Below are positions 25,441 through 34,307 of a stretch of DNA of 64,000 bases, piece after piece. Origin of the DNA: Bacteroidales bacterium (GTDB taxonomy: Bacteria; Bacteroidota; Bacteroidia; Bacteroidales; UBA932); contig JAFYYW010000021.1 of assembly GCA_017548985.1 (NCBI GenBank), positions 1 through 64,000 on the forward strand, read 5' to 3'. Below the pieces are notes generated by a model. That model did not search any database. It saw only the letters and a program-made list of their open reading frames with translations, and had not been told where the DNA came from. Each line of letters opens with the position of its first letter. Positions within the stretch are counted from its first letter, which is position 1. A program made the translations under genes and the position numbers.

Positions 25441-25914
25441 ATGAAGAAGTTTTTGGTTATCGCCATCTCGTTAGTGGCTTTCTCCGTTGTGGTCTCGGCC
25501 CAACCCAGGGCTGTCGGACTCCGGGCCGGCAATTACGGGTTGGATGTCAGTTACGAGAATTACGCCGGGGAGTATGACTTCCTGGAGTTTGAGCTTGGTC
25601 TTGATGACGCGTTCAATACCAACGCCTTCCATTTCGACGGCATCTACAATATCATGATCGCCCAGCCCGATTGGACCGCTTATGGGCGTTGGGGAATATA
25701 TGCCGGTCCTGGAGCAAGTGTCGCTGTGTGGACCAATGAAAAAGATGAGAATCTGGTCTATGCCGGACTCCTCGGGAATGTGGGGTTGGAGTACTTTTTC
25801 GACTTTCCTCTCCAGGTGTCTCTTAGCATGAGGCCCCGTCTTATGTTCGGCGACGGCAAGATCCGCAAGAACGGGCTTTTCACCCTCGGTCTCGGAGTTA
25901 GATACGTCTTTTAG
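25441..25914 (+). CDS. Small outer-membrane beta-barrel protein
   Basis: 157 residues with a signal peptide (about 1-20, cleaving after VVSAQ). The mature protein is built of alternating polar/hydrophobic strands (VGLRAGNYGLDVSYE, WGIYAGPGASVAVW, LGNVGLEYFF, VSLSMRPRLMF) and ends FTLGLGVRYVF with a terminal Phe, the outer-membrane barrel signature. It is likely an 8-stranded OmpA/OmpX-type barrel. It begins 1 bp after rnfA, so it is probably cotranscribed with Rnf; a functional link is not evident. The convergent gene ends 3 bp away. Confidence 0.75.
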   Translation: MKKFLVIAISLVAFSVVVSAQPRAVGLRAGNYGLDVSYENYAGEYDFLEFELGLDDAFNTNAFHFDGIYNIMIAQPDWTAYGRWGIYAGPGASVAVWTNEKDENLVYAGLLGNVGLEYFFDFPLQVSLSMRPRLMFGDGKIRKNGLFTLGLGVRYVF

Positions 25915-25917
25915 GTA

Positions 25918-27732
25918 TCAACGCTTTTCCAAGGATCTGATATAGAATCCTTTACTGGCCGGAGCATCGCTCCTGCATTGGATGTGAAGATAAGACAGTC
26001 CCAGCGGACTGTCTTTCTTTGTATGTGCGCGGGTGACCTGGCGGCCGTCGCATGAGACCACTACCCATTCGGGATCATAGTCCAGTCTTAGAGTATGCCA
26101 CGATTTGACCGGCAATTGGGAGGATGACAGATCCACTGAGAATTGCGCCTGAAGGTCAACGTAAGGGTCGCACGGATTGAACCAGCAGTCAGTCAGGCAT
26201 ATACGCATCACGTCTTCGGCCAGGAAGAAGCCGATTTCCACCTGCCCGGTGTGACTTGCCGGGAAATTCCAGGTGAGTCCTTGCAAATCATTGAAAAGCC
26301 GCTCGTCGGGATGTTTCGACACTTGAAGGACATCGGAATATCCGCCTTCCGGATCAGGGACGAGCAAAGCTCCGTTGGTACGGTTCCAGGCACAGTGACC
26401 GTTGCCGGCATAAGCCTCAGCTGAGCCGGAAATGCTCTTGACATACACAAAAGTGCTGAGGCCGCCCAGGCCATCCATGAAGTCTTCCTTCCGGCTATTC
26501 TCTTTCAGCCAATCCAGGTCGAATATGAGCAGACGCCTTGAGACGGTATTCTGTCCCAGGGCCACCAGAACCTTGTTGAAAGGCAGCTCGAAAGCCTGGA
26601 ACTGGTGGACGCTCTTGTCAAGGGAATATAACACACCTCCAACATAACGGAAGTCAGCGTTGTTACGTATCCCGTTGAGGTAAAGCTCCCTGACTCCGGT
26701 CCATGTCAGTCCGCCGTCGGCTGAGATCGCCGTATGGGCGGCATCCCTGTTTGTGAACACATCTTCCCAAGTCCCGTTTTTGACCGTCTCCGCCACGGGC
26801 GGCATCTGCTTCTCGTGGTCAAGCTCAGGAAGCGGCCGGGTGTTGTTCCAGAAGGTGAGAATGCGGCCATCGGATAGCGGCAACTGAAAAGGAGTCGTTA
26901 TACATCCTTGAAAAACAGATGGTTCCGGCTCCGACCAAGTTGTTCCTCCGTCTTCCGAGAAGGCCTGGTAGAAGGCGTCTGTCGCATTACGGATCAACAT
27001 CATCATCTTCTTGTCTGACAGCTCGCAGGCTACAGGTTCGGTTCCGCAGTCGTTGCTCCAGCGGATGCCCTGGTGCGGGAAGACAATCTCCGGTTTAGGC
27101 GGGTGGGGGAGTTCAACTATATGGAAGGTTTTCCCGTAATCATCGGTATAGATGAAAGTCGGGACGGACTCATTCCGCTCGTTACGCCGCTGGCCGGTGA
27201 AGAATATACGGTCCGAGAAATCCGATTTCGTCGGCAGGAAACAATCTGAATAGCGGAACGGGGATACTTTCACTCGTGTCGGATCTGGATCTTCCGGTCC
27301 GATCCGTGATATCAGGAACCAGGTTCCCTCGGAGTCAGTCGTGGTTGTCACATAGATGCCCTTTTCAGGAATATATGTCGCCGCTCTCATTTGGCCGTGT
27401 GAGTAGTGAAGCTTCCAGGTCAACCCGCCGTCAATCGAAGAAAGGTAGGCGGCTTTTCCGAGCTTATCCTTCTCCGTCCTGCCAACGGTGCCATAGCAGC
27501 GTATTTCCCCGTCCGGGAGTATGCATACGCTCCTGCGGGCGTCCTCGAGAGGTGTGGCGACCACTGTCGGCGCGTGTATGGCCTTCAACATATCTTTCTC
27601 TTCCTCAGACATACGGTTTTCCATGGCTTCAAGCCAGGGACGCTGGCGGGGCTGGATTTCCGCTTTGGTTACTCCGGGGCCGGATATTGCCGCTGAGGCG
27701 GCCAGACAAAGAATCAAAAGTATTCTTTTCAT
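25918..27732 (-). CDS. Secreted BNR/Asp-box beta-propeller protein with C-terminal beta-sandwich
   Basis: 604 residues with a signal peptide (about 1-24). Four Asp-box motifs mark a sialidase-like propeller: SSIDGGLTW, YTDDYGKTF, FSEDGGTTW and ISADGGLTW (about residues 95-345). The last 170 residues (from about 430) look like a LamG/concanavalin-type beta-sandwich. No RIP arginine motif of GH33 is visible near the N-terminus, so calling it a sialidase would be unsafe. It could be another glycoside hydrolase or a binding protein. It is divergent from an SGNH esterase gene, which suggests shared glycan substrates. Confidence 0.7.
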   Translation of the reverse strand: MKRILLILCLAASAAISGPGVTKAEIQPRQRPWLEAMENRMSEEEKDMLKAIHAPTVVATPLEDARRSVCILPDGEIRCYGTVGRTEKDKLGKAAYLSSIDGGLTWKLHYSHGQMRAATYIPEKGIYVTTTTDSEGTWFLISRIGPEDPDPTRVKVSPFRYSDCFLPTKSDFSDRIFFTGQRRNERNESVPTFIYTDDYGKTFHIVELPHPPKPEIVFPHQGIRWSNDCGTEPVACELSDKKMMMLIRNATDAFYQAFSEDGGTTWSEPEPSVFQGCITTPFQLPLSDGRILTFWNNTRPLPELDHEKQMPPVAETVKNGTWEDVFTNRDAAHTAISADGGLTWTGVRELYLNGIRNNADFRYVGGVLYSLDKSVHQFQAFELPFNKVLVALGQNTVSRRLLIFDLDWLKENSRKEDFMDGLGGLSTFVYVKSISGSAEAYAGNGHCAWNRTNGALLVPDPEGGYSDVLQVSKHPDERLFNDLQGLTWNFPASHTGQVEIGFFLAEDVMRICLTDCWFNPCDPYVDLQAQFSVDLSSSQLPVKSWHTLRLDYDPEWVVVSCDGRQVTRAHTKKDSPLGLSYLHIQCRSDAPASKGFYIRSLEKR

Positions 27733-27798
27733 ATAAGGAACTGGTCAATAGAATGTGGTTGTAATAAACGCAAGATACCGATTTTTGACGGTTTTCCT

Positions 27799-27806
27799 TA
27801 TATTTG
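27799..27806 (+). promoter_or_regulatory. -7 promoter box for the SGNH esterase gene
   Basis: TATATTTG, perfect to TAnnTTTG, ends 21 nt before the ATG at 27828. Confidence 0.55.
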
Positions 27807-27827
27807 TGTAAACTAAAAGCCAATATC

Positions 27828-28940
27828 ATGATGAAATACACGATCCAAACCTTGGTTGTCATAGCTGTCTCCTTCTTGTCCATTTTTTCAGCGGACGCGC
27901 AGGAGGCAAAGAACTATTACTATACCGACGCGTCTGTTTTCCCGATCTACGGGAAGGCGATTGAGAACACTTCCGCCACATACGAGAGGCTTCCCGCCTC
28001 TTTGGAAGGAGTTACCCGTCCGTCGGTCTGGAATCTTGCCCATCATTCGGCAGGTATCTCTGTCCGTTTCCGGTCAGACTCGCCTTCGATTAAATTGAGG
28101 TGGATTTCTTTTGGTTTGGCGACCATGAACCATATGACCGACACAGGTACCCGTGGTCTTGACCTTTATACCCAGGATCCTGTAGATGGCCATTGGAGGT
28201 TCGCCAGGAGCGCCAGGCCGCAGAAAGACACACTCAACGATCAGGTAGTGATCTCGGGTATGGAGCCCAAGATGCGGGAATTCATTGTGTATCTGTCACT
28301 TTATGAGGGTGTGAAGAAGCTTGAGATCGGGGTTGAGGAAGGTTCGGTCATTGACCAGCCCGCTCTCGACAGCCCCCGCAAAGGCTCTCCGATTGTGATG
28401 TACGGCACCAGCATCCTACAGGGAGGCTGCGCGAACCGTCCGGGTATGGCGTTCACGAATATTATCTCCAGGGAACTGGATAGGGAAGTCGTGAACCTCG
28501 GGTTCAGCGGGAACGCTCGTCTTGATTATGAGATCGCCGAGCTGATGGCGGCGGTTAAGGATCCCTCTCTATTCGTATTGGACAATGTGCCGAACTGCGA
28601 GGCCTCACTGATTGACGAGAGGCAGGAGAAATTCTTCCGGATCATACGTGACGCGCATCCGGACGTGCCGGTCGTGTTCGTGGAGAACCCGGCATATCCC
28701 CACACGGTCTTCGACAAGAGATCTGCCGCGGATGTGGCGGCTAGAAACGCCTCGATGAGAGCTGTTTACGAGAAACTGAAGAAAGCCGGGGAGAAGAGGA
28801 TTTATTACATAAAAGGCGACAAGATGATCGGTACCGACGGTGAGGCCACCGTGGATGGCGTACATTTCACTGACCTTGGAATGGTCCGTTACACCGAGTA
28901 TGTCCTCCCGACTTTGAAGAAAGCTCTCCGTAAAAAGTGA
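27828..28940 (+). CDS. Secreted SGNH/GDSL-type carbohydrate esterase
   Basis: 370 residues from the ATG at 27828 (a second ATG follows at once). A signal peptide ends near FSADAQ. The N-terminal beta-sandwich has the GLDLY motif of the SGNH_hydro_N family (GxDLY), and the catalytic domain has GTSILQGG (nucleophile Ser), GFSGNARLD (Gly and Asn of the oxyanion hole) and DGVHFTDLG (Asp-His pair). All catalytic residues are present. Such proteins remove acetyl or other acyl groups from glycans; sialate or xylan acetyl esters are both possible. Divergent promoters with the BNR gene suggest co-use. Confidence 0.85.
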   Translation: MMKYTIQTLVVIAVSFLSIFSADAQEAKNYYYTDASVFPIYGKAIENTSATYERLPASLEGVTRPSVWNLAHHSAGISVRFRSDSPSIKLRWISFGLATMNHMTDTGTRGLDLYTQDPVDGHWRFARSARPQKDTLNDQVVISGMEPKMREFIVYLSLYEGVKKLEIGVEEGSVIDQPALDSPRKGSPIVMYGTSILQGGCANRPGMAFTNIISRELDREVVNLGFSGNARLDYEIAELMAAVKDPSLFVLDNVPNCEASLIDERQEKFFRIIRDAHPDVPVVFVENPAYPHTVFDKRSAADVAARNASMRAVYEKLKKAGEKRIYYIKGDKMIGTDGEATVDGVHFTDLGMVRYTEYVLPTLKKALRKK

Positions 28941-28966
28941 TATTCACTCAAGGTTAACTCACTTTA
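28935..28966. terminator. Weak dyad between convergent SGNH and HAD genes
   Basis: AAAGTGA (28935-28941) pairs with TCACTTT (28960-28966), and a smaller AGTGA/TCACT stem (28937-28949) competes. It overlaps the ends of both genes and lacks a T-run. It may be a shared weak terminator or chance. Confidence 0.3.
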
Positions 28967-29747
28967 CCATCTCCCTCAGGACTTCCTCGACGGAGTCAGT
29001 GGTTTGAGAGACCATCTTCAGGATGCCGGGGGTGGCGTCGCTCATGGCGACCGGGAAGCCTGCCATAGCCAGCAGGGGAGCGTCGTTCTCGTTGTCTCCG
29101 AATGCCATGCATTCGTCCGGGCTGATTCCGAGATGACTTAGCAAGACTTTCATGGCGGTTGCCTTGTTGACATCCTTGGGAGTCATATCGAGCCAGTTTG
29201 CCCCGCTGGTCAGGACTGTGCACAAGGAACCGTAACGTTCACGCCAAGGGGTGACATCAGTCAGTCCGGTATCGCTGAACATGGATACTTTTAGAATAGG
29301 ATCCTTGACTTCCGATATATCTGATATCCTCTCTACTTGCACTCTGACCGTGTCTCTCATGTGATAAAAGAACCTGTCCTCTTTTGGAATCACGTATTGG
29401 GTCCAGGCGGTGCTGATGAGCAGTTCCCCTTCCCCGTTCTCAAGTATATCCAAGGATAACTTCTCCGCCAAATCCCTCTCCAAGTCCGCTTCCATAAGAA
29501 TCTTCCCGTCGCTTATCACCAGGCAACCGTTCTCGCAGATATACAGGATGTCATCCTTGATCGGTTCGAATATTAAGCGAAGATTGGCGTATTGCCGTCC
29601 GCTCGCCGCGACGAAAAGCCCTCCCTTGTCAATCCATCGGCGAATAAGGTCACAAGTGCCTTCCTTCAAGGCTTGTGTGCCTAGAGGGTGCAGCAGAGTG
29701 CCGTCAAGGTCACTCGCTATAAGTCGTATGTTGCTTGGAATGATCAA
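28959..29747 (-). CDS. HAD-superfamily phosphatase, Cof type
   Basis: 262 residues. Motif I ASDLDGTLLH, motif II AASGRQYANL, Lys in the region KDVNKATAMK, and motif IV GDNENDAPLLAMAG are all present, with a C2B cap in the middle. Cof-type enzymes dephosphorylate sugar phosphates, FMN or pyridoxal phosphate; the substrate is not predictable. The first in-frame start is TTG at 29747, whose TTGA overlaps the gltX stop, and no ATG precedes the DLDGT motif, so a TTG start with translational coupling is likely. Confidence 0.85.
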   Translation of the reverse strand: MIIPSNIRLIASDLDGTLLHPLGTQALKEGTCDLIRRWIDKGGLFVAASGRQYANLRLIFEPIKDDILYICENGCLVISDGKILMEADLERDLAEKLSLDILENGEGELLISTAWTQYVIPKEDRFFYHMRDTVRVQVERISDISEVKDPILKVSMFSDTGLTDVTPWRERYGSLCTVLTSGANWLDMTPKDVNKATAMKVLLSHLGISPDECMAFGDNENDAPLLAMAGFPVAMSDATPGILKMVSQTTDSVEEVLREMVK

Positions 29748-31384
29748 CTTCCAAGAGTAGAGGCGGCGTTCTCAAGGCGTGCCGCGGTCTCTTTCTTTCC
29801 GATTCTGAACACTATGTCGGCGATACCGAGGCCGCTGGCGCTTCCGGCGAGAGCCAGACGAAGCGCGTTCATCACCTTGCCCATCGGCCACTCGTTGGCT
29901 TTGATATATTCCTCAATGACGGTTCCGACGCTTTCGACTGTCCATTCTCCGTCAAAGCCTTTGATCACGTCACCGACCTTCATGACTAACTCTACAATCT
30001 CGGGTTTCCAGAACTTGTCGACATCCTTTTGGATATACTCTCCCGGTGCGACGAATAGATAGGAAGCGATTGTCCAGAAGTCACTTACGAAAACCGCTCT
30101 CTCCTTTGTGAAAGCCACCACGCTCTGGACATAATCCTTTGTGAATATCCGTTTTTCCAAGTCACCTCCGGCCACATTGAACTCGGCTCCTGCAGTCAGG
30201 GCGCACTTCGGGCAGTCAACGATGTTGACCCCATGTTCTTCAAGCACAGGCACCAGCAGGTCAGAGAGTTCCTCGTCACTCTTCATTCGGAGGTATTCCC
30301 TGTTATACCATTTCGCTTTCTCAGGATTGAACTTCGCTCCGGCCTTCTGAACCTTGTCGAGAGAGAACGCCCCGATGAGTTCTTCCATTGTGAACATCTC
30401 ACGGTCGTCGCCCGGGTTCCATCCGAGCATGGCGAGCATATTCACGAAAGCCTCCGGGAAATAACCGTCCTCGCGGTAGCCTCTGGAGGTTTCCCCTTCC
30501 GGGTTGGTCCAGCGCAAGGGGAACACCGGGAAGCCCATCTTGTCTCCGTCCCTCTTGCTGAGCTTGCCGTTGCCGACAGGCTTGAGGAGGAGTGACAAAT
30601 GGGCGAAGCGTGGCATCGTGTCCTCCCAACCGAAGGCCTTGTAGAGCATATAATGCAACGGCAGGGAAGGCAGCCATTCCTCACCGCGGATGACCTCGGA
30701 GATCTCCATCAGATGGTCGTCCACGATATTGGCCAGGTGATATGTCGGCAGCTCGTCGGCCCTCTTCCAAAGCACCTTGTCGTCCAATGTGCTGGTGTTT
30801 ACCTCGATATGGCCGCGGATCAGGTCGTCCATCTTGACAACCGTATCAACGGGCATCTTGAAACGGATAGTCCAGCCTGTGGTTTCGTTGAGCAACTTCT
30901 CGACCTCATCAGAAGGAAGTGTGAGGGAATTACGCATACTCATCCTCGTGACCTGGTTGTAAATGAAGGTCTCCTTCGAGGCCTCGGCCTCCGAGCGGGC
31001 TTTCTCAAGCTCCTCCGGAGTGTCGAAGGCGTAATACGCGTAGCCGTTGGCGATCAGCTGCTCGGCATATTTTCGGTATATGGGTTTGCGCTGGCTCTGG
31101 CGGTAAGGCGCGTGCGGATGCCTCGGAGAAGGGGTCTCTACGATCTTCCCGTCCTTGTCCACTCCCTCGTCGGGAATGATTCCGCACCAGTTCAGAGACT
31201 CTATGATATATTCCTCAGCTCCGGGGACGAACCTGTTGGAATCGGTGTCCTCAATCCTGATTATGAAATCTCCGCCTTTTTGCTTGGCGTAAAGGTAATT
31301 GTAAAGCGCGGTCCTGACTCCTCCCATATGAAGGGGGCCTGTAGGGCTGGGCGCGAACCTCACTCTTGTCCTTCTTTCCATCAA
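29744..31384 (-). CDS. gltX: Glutamyl-tRNA synthetase
   Basis: 546 residues, class I synthetase that charges tRNA-Glu. The HIGH-type motif is FAPSPTGPLHMGGVRTALYN, and the KMSKS-type motif is KLSKRDGD. Between them are the expected GluRS features RIEDTDSNR and ADELPTYHLANIVDDHLM. The C-terminal anticodon-binding domain is complete. It is longer than E. coli GltX (about 470), chiefly through extra sequence in the catalytic and linker regions, as in other Bacteroidetes. It starts 9 bp after ftsZ. Confidence 0.96.
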   Translation of the reverse strand: MMERRTRVRFAPSPTGPLHMGGVRTALYNYLYAKQKGGDFIIRIEDTDSNRFVPGAEEYIIESLNWCGIIPDEGVDKDGKIVETPSPRHPHAPYRQSQRKPIYRKYAEQLIANGYAYYAFDTPEELEKARSEAEASKETFIYNQVTRMSMRNSLTLPSDEVEKLLNETTGWTIRFKMPVDTVVKMDDLIRGHIEVNTSTLDDKVLWKRADELPTYHLANIVDDHLMEISEVIRGEEWLPSLPLHYMLYKAFGWEDTMPRFAHLSLLLKPVGNGKLSKRDGDKMGFPVFPLRWTNPEGETSRGYREDGYFPEAFVNMLAMLGWNPGDDREMFTMEELIGAFSLDKVQKAGAKFNPEKAKWYNREYLRMKSDEELSDLLVPVLEEHGVNIVDCPKCALTAGAEFNVAGGDLEKRIFTKDYVQSVVAFTKERAVFVSDFWTIASYLFVAPGEYIQKDVDKFWKPEIVELVMKVGDVIKGFDGEWTVESVGTVIEEYIKANEWPMGKVMNALRLALAGSASGLGIADIVFRIGKKETAARLENAASTLGS

Positions 31385-31393
31385 TGCTAATCT

Positions 31394-32671
31394 TTAATTG
31401 TTCTCCTTCTCCTGGCGCACAGTCCTCTTGATGGCTGGAACGCTCTCTAACTCACCGATGCTCTCTCCGTGTCCGACGGCGAGGACGGGCTTCTTGTCCA
31501 AGTCGAAATGATATCTCTTGACATTGTCGGCCGCGTTGTAACCTATCATTTTCATCCCGCTCGGAAGATCTGAGATATTTACCTCCTCGGCACCGACCAT
31601 GTTCTTCTTCTCGAACTTGAAGTCCTTCCCGATTATGATCAGATTGCCGAGATCTGTCTTTGTGATCTTTGACAAATCGTTGACTTTGAATCCGGTGGCG
31701 ATGGCGGTTATCTTCACCTTGTCACCGATCTCAGGATCGGTTTCCCAGACCAGTCCGGTCTTGAACTTGTTGACCACGTTGCCTGTGTAATCGGCGATCT
31801 TGGCGTTGATCTCCTTCAGGTCATCCATCGTGAGTCCGTTCTCGTTCTTCCCGCAGGTTATGTTGACGAGGAGATTCTTCGCTGTAGTGAGGTCGAAATC
31901 ATTAAGCAGGGGAGAATGAAGGGCACCCTGGACCGCCTCTTCGATACGGTTCTCGCCCGAGCCGATCCCGCAGCCCATCAGGGCCATCCCGCTGTTCTTC
32001 ATCATGGTCTTGATGTCTTCGAAGTCGACGTTGATGTAGCCGGGTTTGGAGATGATCTCGGTTATGCCCCTGACCGCGGTCGCGAGTACCTCGTCCGCCT
32101 TCGGGAAGGCATCGTGGATAAGCAGGCCACCGAAATAGTCATAGAGCTTCTCGTTGTTGATTATCAGGAGGCTGTCCACATTCTTCACGAGTTCATGGAT
32201 ACCGTCAATCGCTCTTGAGAGAGCCATGTCACCCTCATTCTCGAAGGGAATGGTAACCACGGCGACGGTAAGGATACCTTTGTCCTTGGCCATCTTGGCG
32301 ATCTGGGGTGCGGCTCCAGTGCCTGTGCCTCCTCCCATTCCGGCGGTGATGAAAAGCATCTGGGTTCCCTCATTCAAGACTACCTTCTCGATCTGCTCCT
32401 GGGCCTCGAGAGCGGCGTTACGTCCTTTAGTGGGATCCGTGCCAGCGCCGAGGGCATTGCGGCCGATATGTATCTTGATAGGGACAGGACTTTCCTCCAG
32501 GGCCTGTCTGTCGGTGTTGCACACCATGAAACTGCAACCCTCCACGTTCTCCCGGAACATGTAGTTGACAGCGTTGCAACCGCCTCCGCCAACTCCGATG
32601 ACCTTGATCATCGACTGGATAGGAGTCCAGTCGCTATTGTCGGCTATGTCGAATTTCTCAATGTCTCCCAT
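31394..32671 (-). CDS. ftsZ: Cell division GTPase FtsZ
   Basis: 425 residues. It polymerises into the division ring. The nucleotide-binding motifs GVGGGGCNAVNYM and the tubulin signature GMGGGTGTGAAP are intact, as is the T7 region NLTHDF-like segment with catalytic aspartates. The C-terminal domain is followed by a variable linker and ends in the conserved peptide (VPAIKRTVRQ) that binds FtsA and other partners. It is the last core gene of the division cluster, 12 bp after ftsA. Confidence 0.97.
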   Translation of the reverse strand: MGDIEKFDIADNSDWTPIQSMIKVIGVGGGGCNAVNYMFRENVEGCSFMVCNTDRQALEESPVPIKIHIGRNALGAGTDPTKGRNAALEAQEQIEKVVLNEGTQMLFITAGMGGGTGTGAAPQIAKMAKDKGILTVAVVTIPFENEGDMALSRAIDGIHELVKNVDSLLIINNEKLYDYFGGLLIHDAFPKADEVLATAVRGITEIISKPGYINVDFEDIKTMMKNSGMALMGCGIGSGENRIEEAVQGALHSPLLNDFDLTTAKNLLVNITCGKNENGLTMDDLKEINAKIADYTGNVVNKFKTGLVWETDPEIGDKVKITAIATGFKVNDLSKITKTDLGNLIIIGKDFKFEKKNMVGAEEVNISDLPSGMKMIGYNAADNVKRYHFDLDKKPVLAVGHGESIGELESVPAIKRTVRQEKENN

Positions 32672-32683
32672 GACTATGCTTTT

Positions 32684-34303
32684 TTATATTTCCTCGTTTT
32701 CCATGCCGTCAAATATATCACCGGCGGCCTTACTGATGGTGTTTTGGATATGCTTGAGCCAAGTGAACTTGGGCTTGGGCAAAGGCTTGCGCTCCTTGAC
32801 CGGTTTCTCGCGCTTGCGGTTCTTGGCCTCCTTGATCTCCTCCGGAGTGTATTCGTCAAACACTGTGGGTCCATCATCTTGCGCCGCTATAACAGACGCC
32901 TCAATGGCAGGTTCCGGGACAGGCTCTGTCTCCACGACCACCTCGACAGGCTCAGGAATTGTGTCTCCAGGTCGCTCCATATTGGCTGCCAGCTCCTCCT
33001 GGGATCCTTTTTCCATATTGGACGCGGGGCGCGGCGAGGCGAAAGATCCATTGCCCGTCGCCAAGTCGAGGGCCGGTTTCGGGGCTGTCCAGTACCTGTG
33101 GGCGGGAGCCTCTTTCACGCAATTCAGGAGCTGGTCGCCCTTGGCGGCCAGGATCATTCCCATAGAAGTCGCCGCCGAAGCCTCGGTGGCTTCCGGACAA
33201 CCCTCGCAAGAGAAGAATCTCCTCGGATATCCGACCTTTACCGAATATCCAGAGAGTTCCTTGATATAATTGGCGCAATTTACCAACTCGGCGCCCCCGC
33301 CGGTCACCACGACACCTGCCCTAAGCAGATCCTCACTCGCGTATCCGCTGGCCTGGATATGGTAAAGAAGGGCCTCGATGATCTCTTTCATCCTCGCTGT
33401 GATGATCTCGGAGATATATTTGACACCCACCTGCGCGGTCGGCTCGTCATTCTCATCGACAATCTGTATCGACTTCTCCCCGAGGGCGGAAAGCTTGCCG
33501 GGCATGCAAGCCCCATAGGCCTTCTTTATGTTCTCAGCCAGGCCGAATGAGAAGTTGCATTCCGTCTTTATGTCCCTGGTGATACTGTTGCCGCCGAAAG
33601 GAATAGCGGCATAGTACCTCATTATCTTGCCTTTGAAAATGGTCACGGAACTCACTCCGGCGCCTATGTCCATGAGGGCCACACCATTCTCCATCTGCTC
33701 CTCCTTCAGGACAGCCCTGGCCGTGATTCCTGGAGTGAAATACTTCTTGGCGATGGCGATTCCCATGCTGTTGAAGACGTTGTCGATATTGATCGAATGC
33801 CTTCTGCTGCCGATGAAGACCTTGAAATTACCCTCCAGTTTCTCAGCTGTCATTCCCACGATGTCATTCTCGAGCTCATTCAGGCTGTCTTCTGTTGAGA
33901 AAGACTGGGCGACGGCACCGTAAATCACCTCATTTTTTGAGTCGCTGAGGGGATATTCCTCAAGCGCCATGGACTTCAGCGTCCTGACCTCTCCATCTTC
34001 GATTTGGGTGTCGGGATCCGTCCTGTCCATGCTGGCGGAAGCGTTTTCCTGTCTGACATAGTATCGGGGCAGTCCCACGATAACCTGTTGAATCTTGATC
34101 TTGAGCTCCTGCTGGGCTTGTGATAGAGCATCCCGAAGGACGTTCTCCACCTTTCCGGGATTGTTGACGTAGCTGTACCTGATTCCTTCGGAGGGAGACT
34201 CCTTGTAGTAGATCACCTGGACATCATGGCCCAGTATCCTCGCCACGCAGACCGCCAGTTTGGACGTGCCCAGGTCGACCGACGCTATGTACCTTTCTTC
34301 CAT
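32684..34303 (-). CDS. ftsA: Cell division actin-like protein FtsA
   Basis: 539 residues. The actin-fold phosphate-1 loop is SVDLGTSKLAV, and phosphate-2 and adenosine motifs are at LMDIGAGVSSVTIF and VVTGGGAELVNC. The 1C (SHS2) subdomain lies near residues 85-165. A 130-residue Pro/Glu-rich extension (from about 400) separates the actin core from a C-terminal amphipathic helix (WLKHIQNTISKAAGDIF) that anchors FtsZ filaments to the membrane. Such a long linker is usual in Bacteroidetes FtsA but not in E. coli. Confidence 0.95.
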   Translation of the reverse strand: MEERYIASVDLGTSKLAVCVARILGHDVQVIYYKESPSEGIRYSYVNNPGKVENVLRDALSQAQQELKIKIQQVIVGLPRYYVRQENASASMDRTDPDTQIEDGEVRTLKSMALEEYPLSDSKNEVIYGAVAQSFSTEDSLNELENDIVGMTAEKLEGNFKVFIGSRRHSINIDNVFNSMGIAIAKKYFTPGITARAVLKEEQMENGVALMDIGAGVSSVTIFKGKIMRYYAAIPFGGNSITRDIKTECNFSFGLAENIKKAYGACMPGKLSALGEKSIQIVDENDEPTAQVGVKYISEIITARMKEIIEALLYHIQASGYASEDLLRAGVVVTGGGAELVNCANYIKELSGYSVKVGYPRRFFSCEGCPEATEASAATSMGMILAAKGDQLLNCVKEAPAHRYWTAPKPALDLATGNGSFASPRPASNMEKGSQEELAANMERPGDTIPEPVEVVVETEPVPEPAIEASVIAAQDDGPTVFDEYTPEEIKEAKNRKREKPVKERKPLPKPKFTWLKHIQNTISKAAGDIFDGMENEEI

Positions 34304-34307
34304 ATCT

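Noticed and set aside
30599..31390. 263-codon open frame on the plus strand opposite gltX
   Set aside because: It is antisense to a conserved synthetase and has no recognisable domain; high-GC coding strands often give such shadow frames.
32468..33550. 360-codon open frame on the plus strand opposite ftsZ and ftsA
   Set aside because: It spans the antisense of two conserved genes and shows no family motif.
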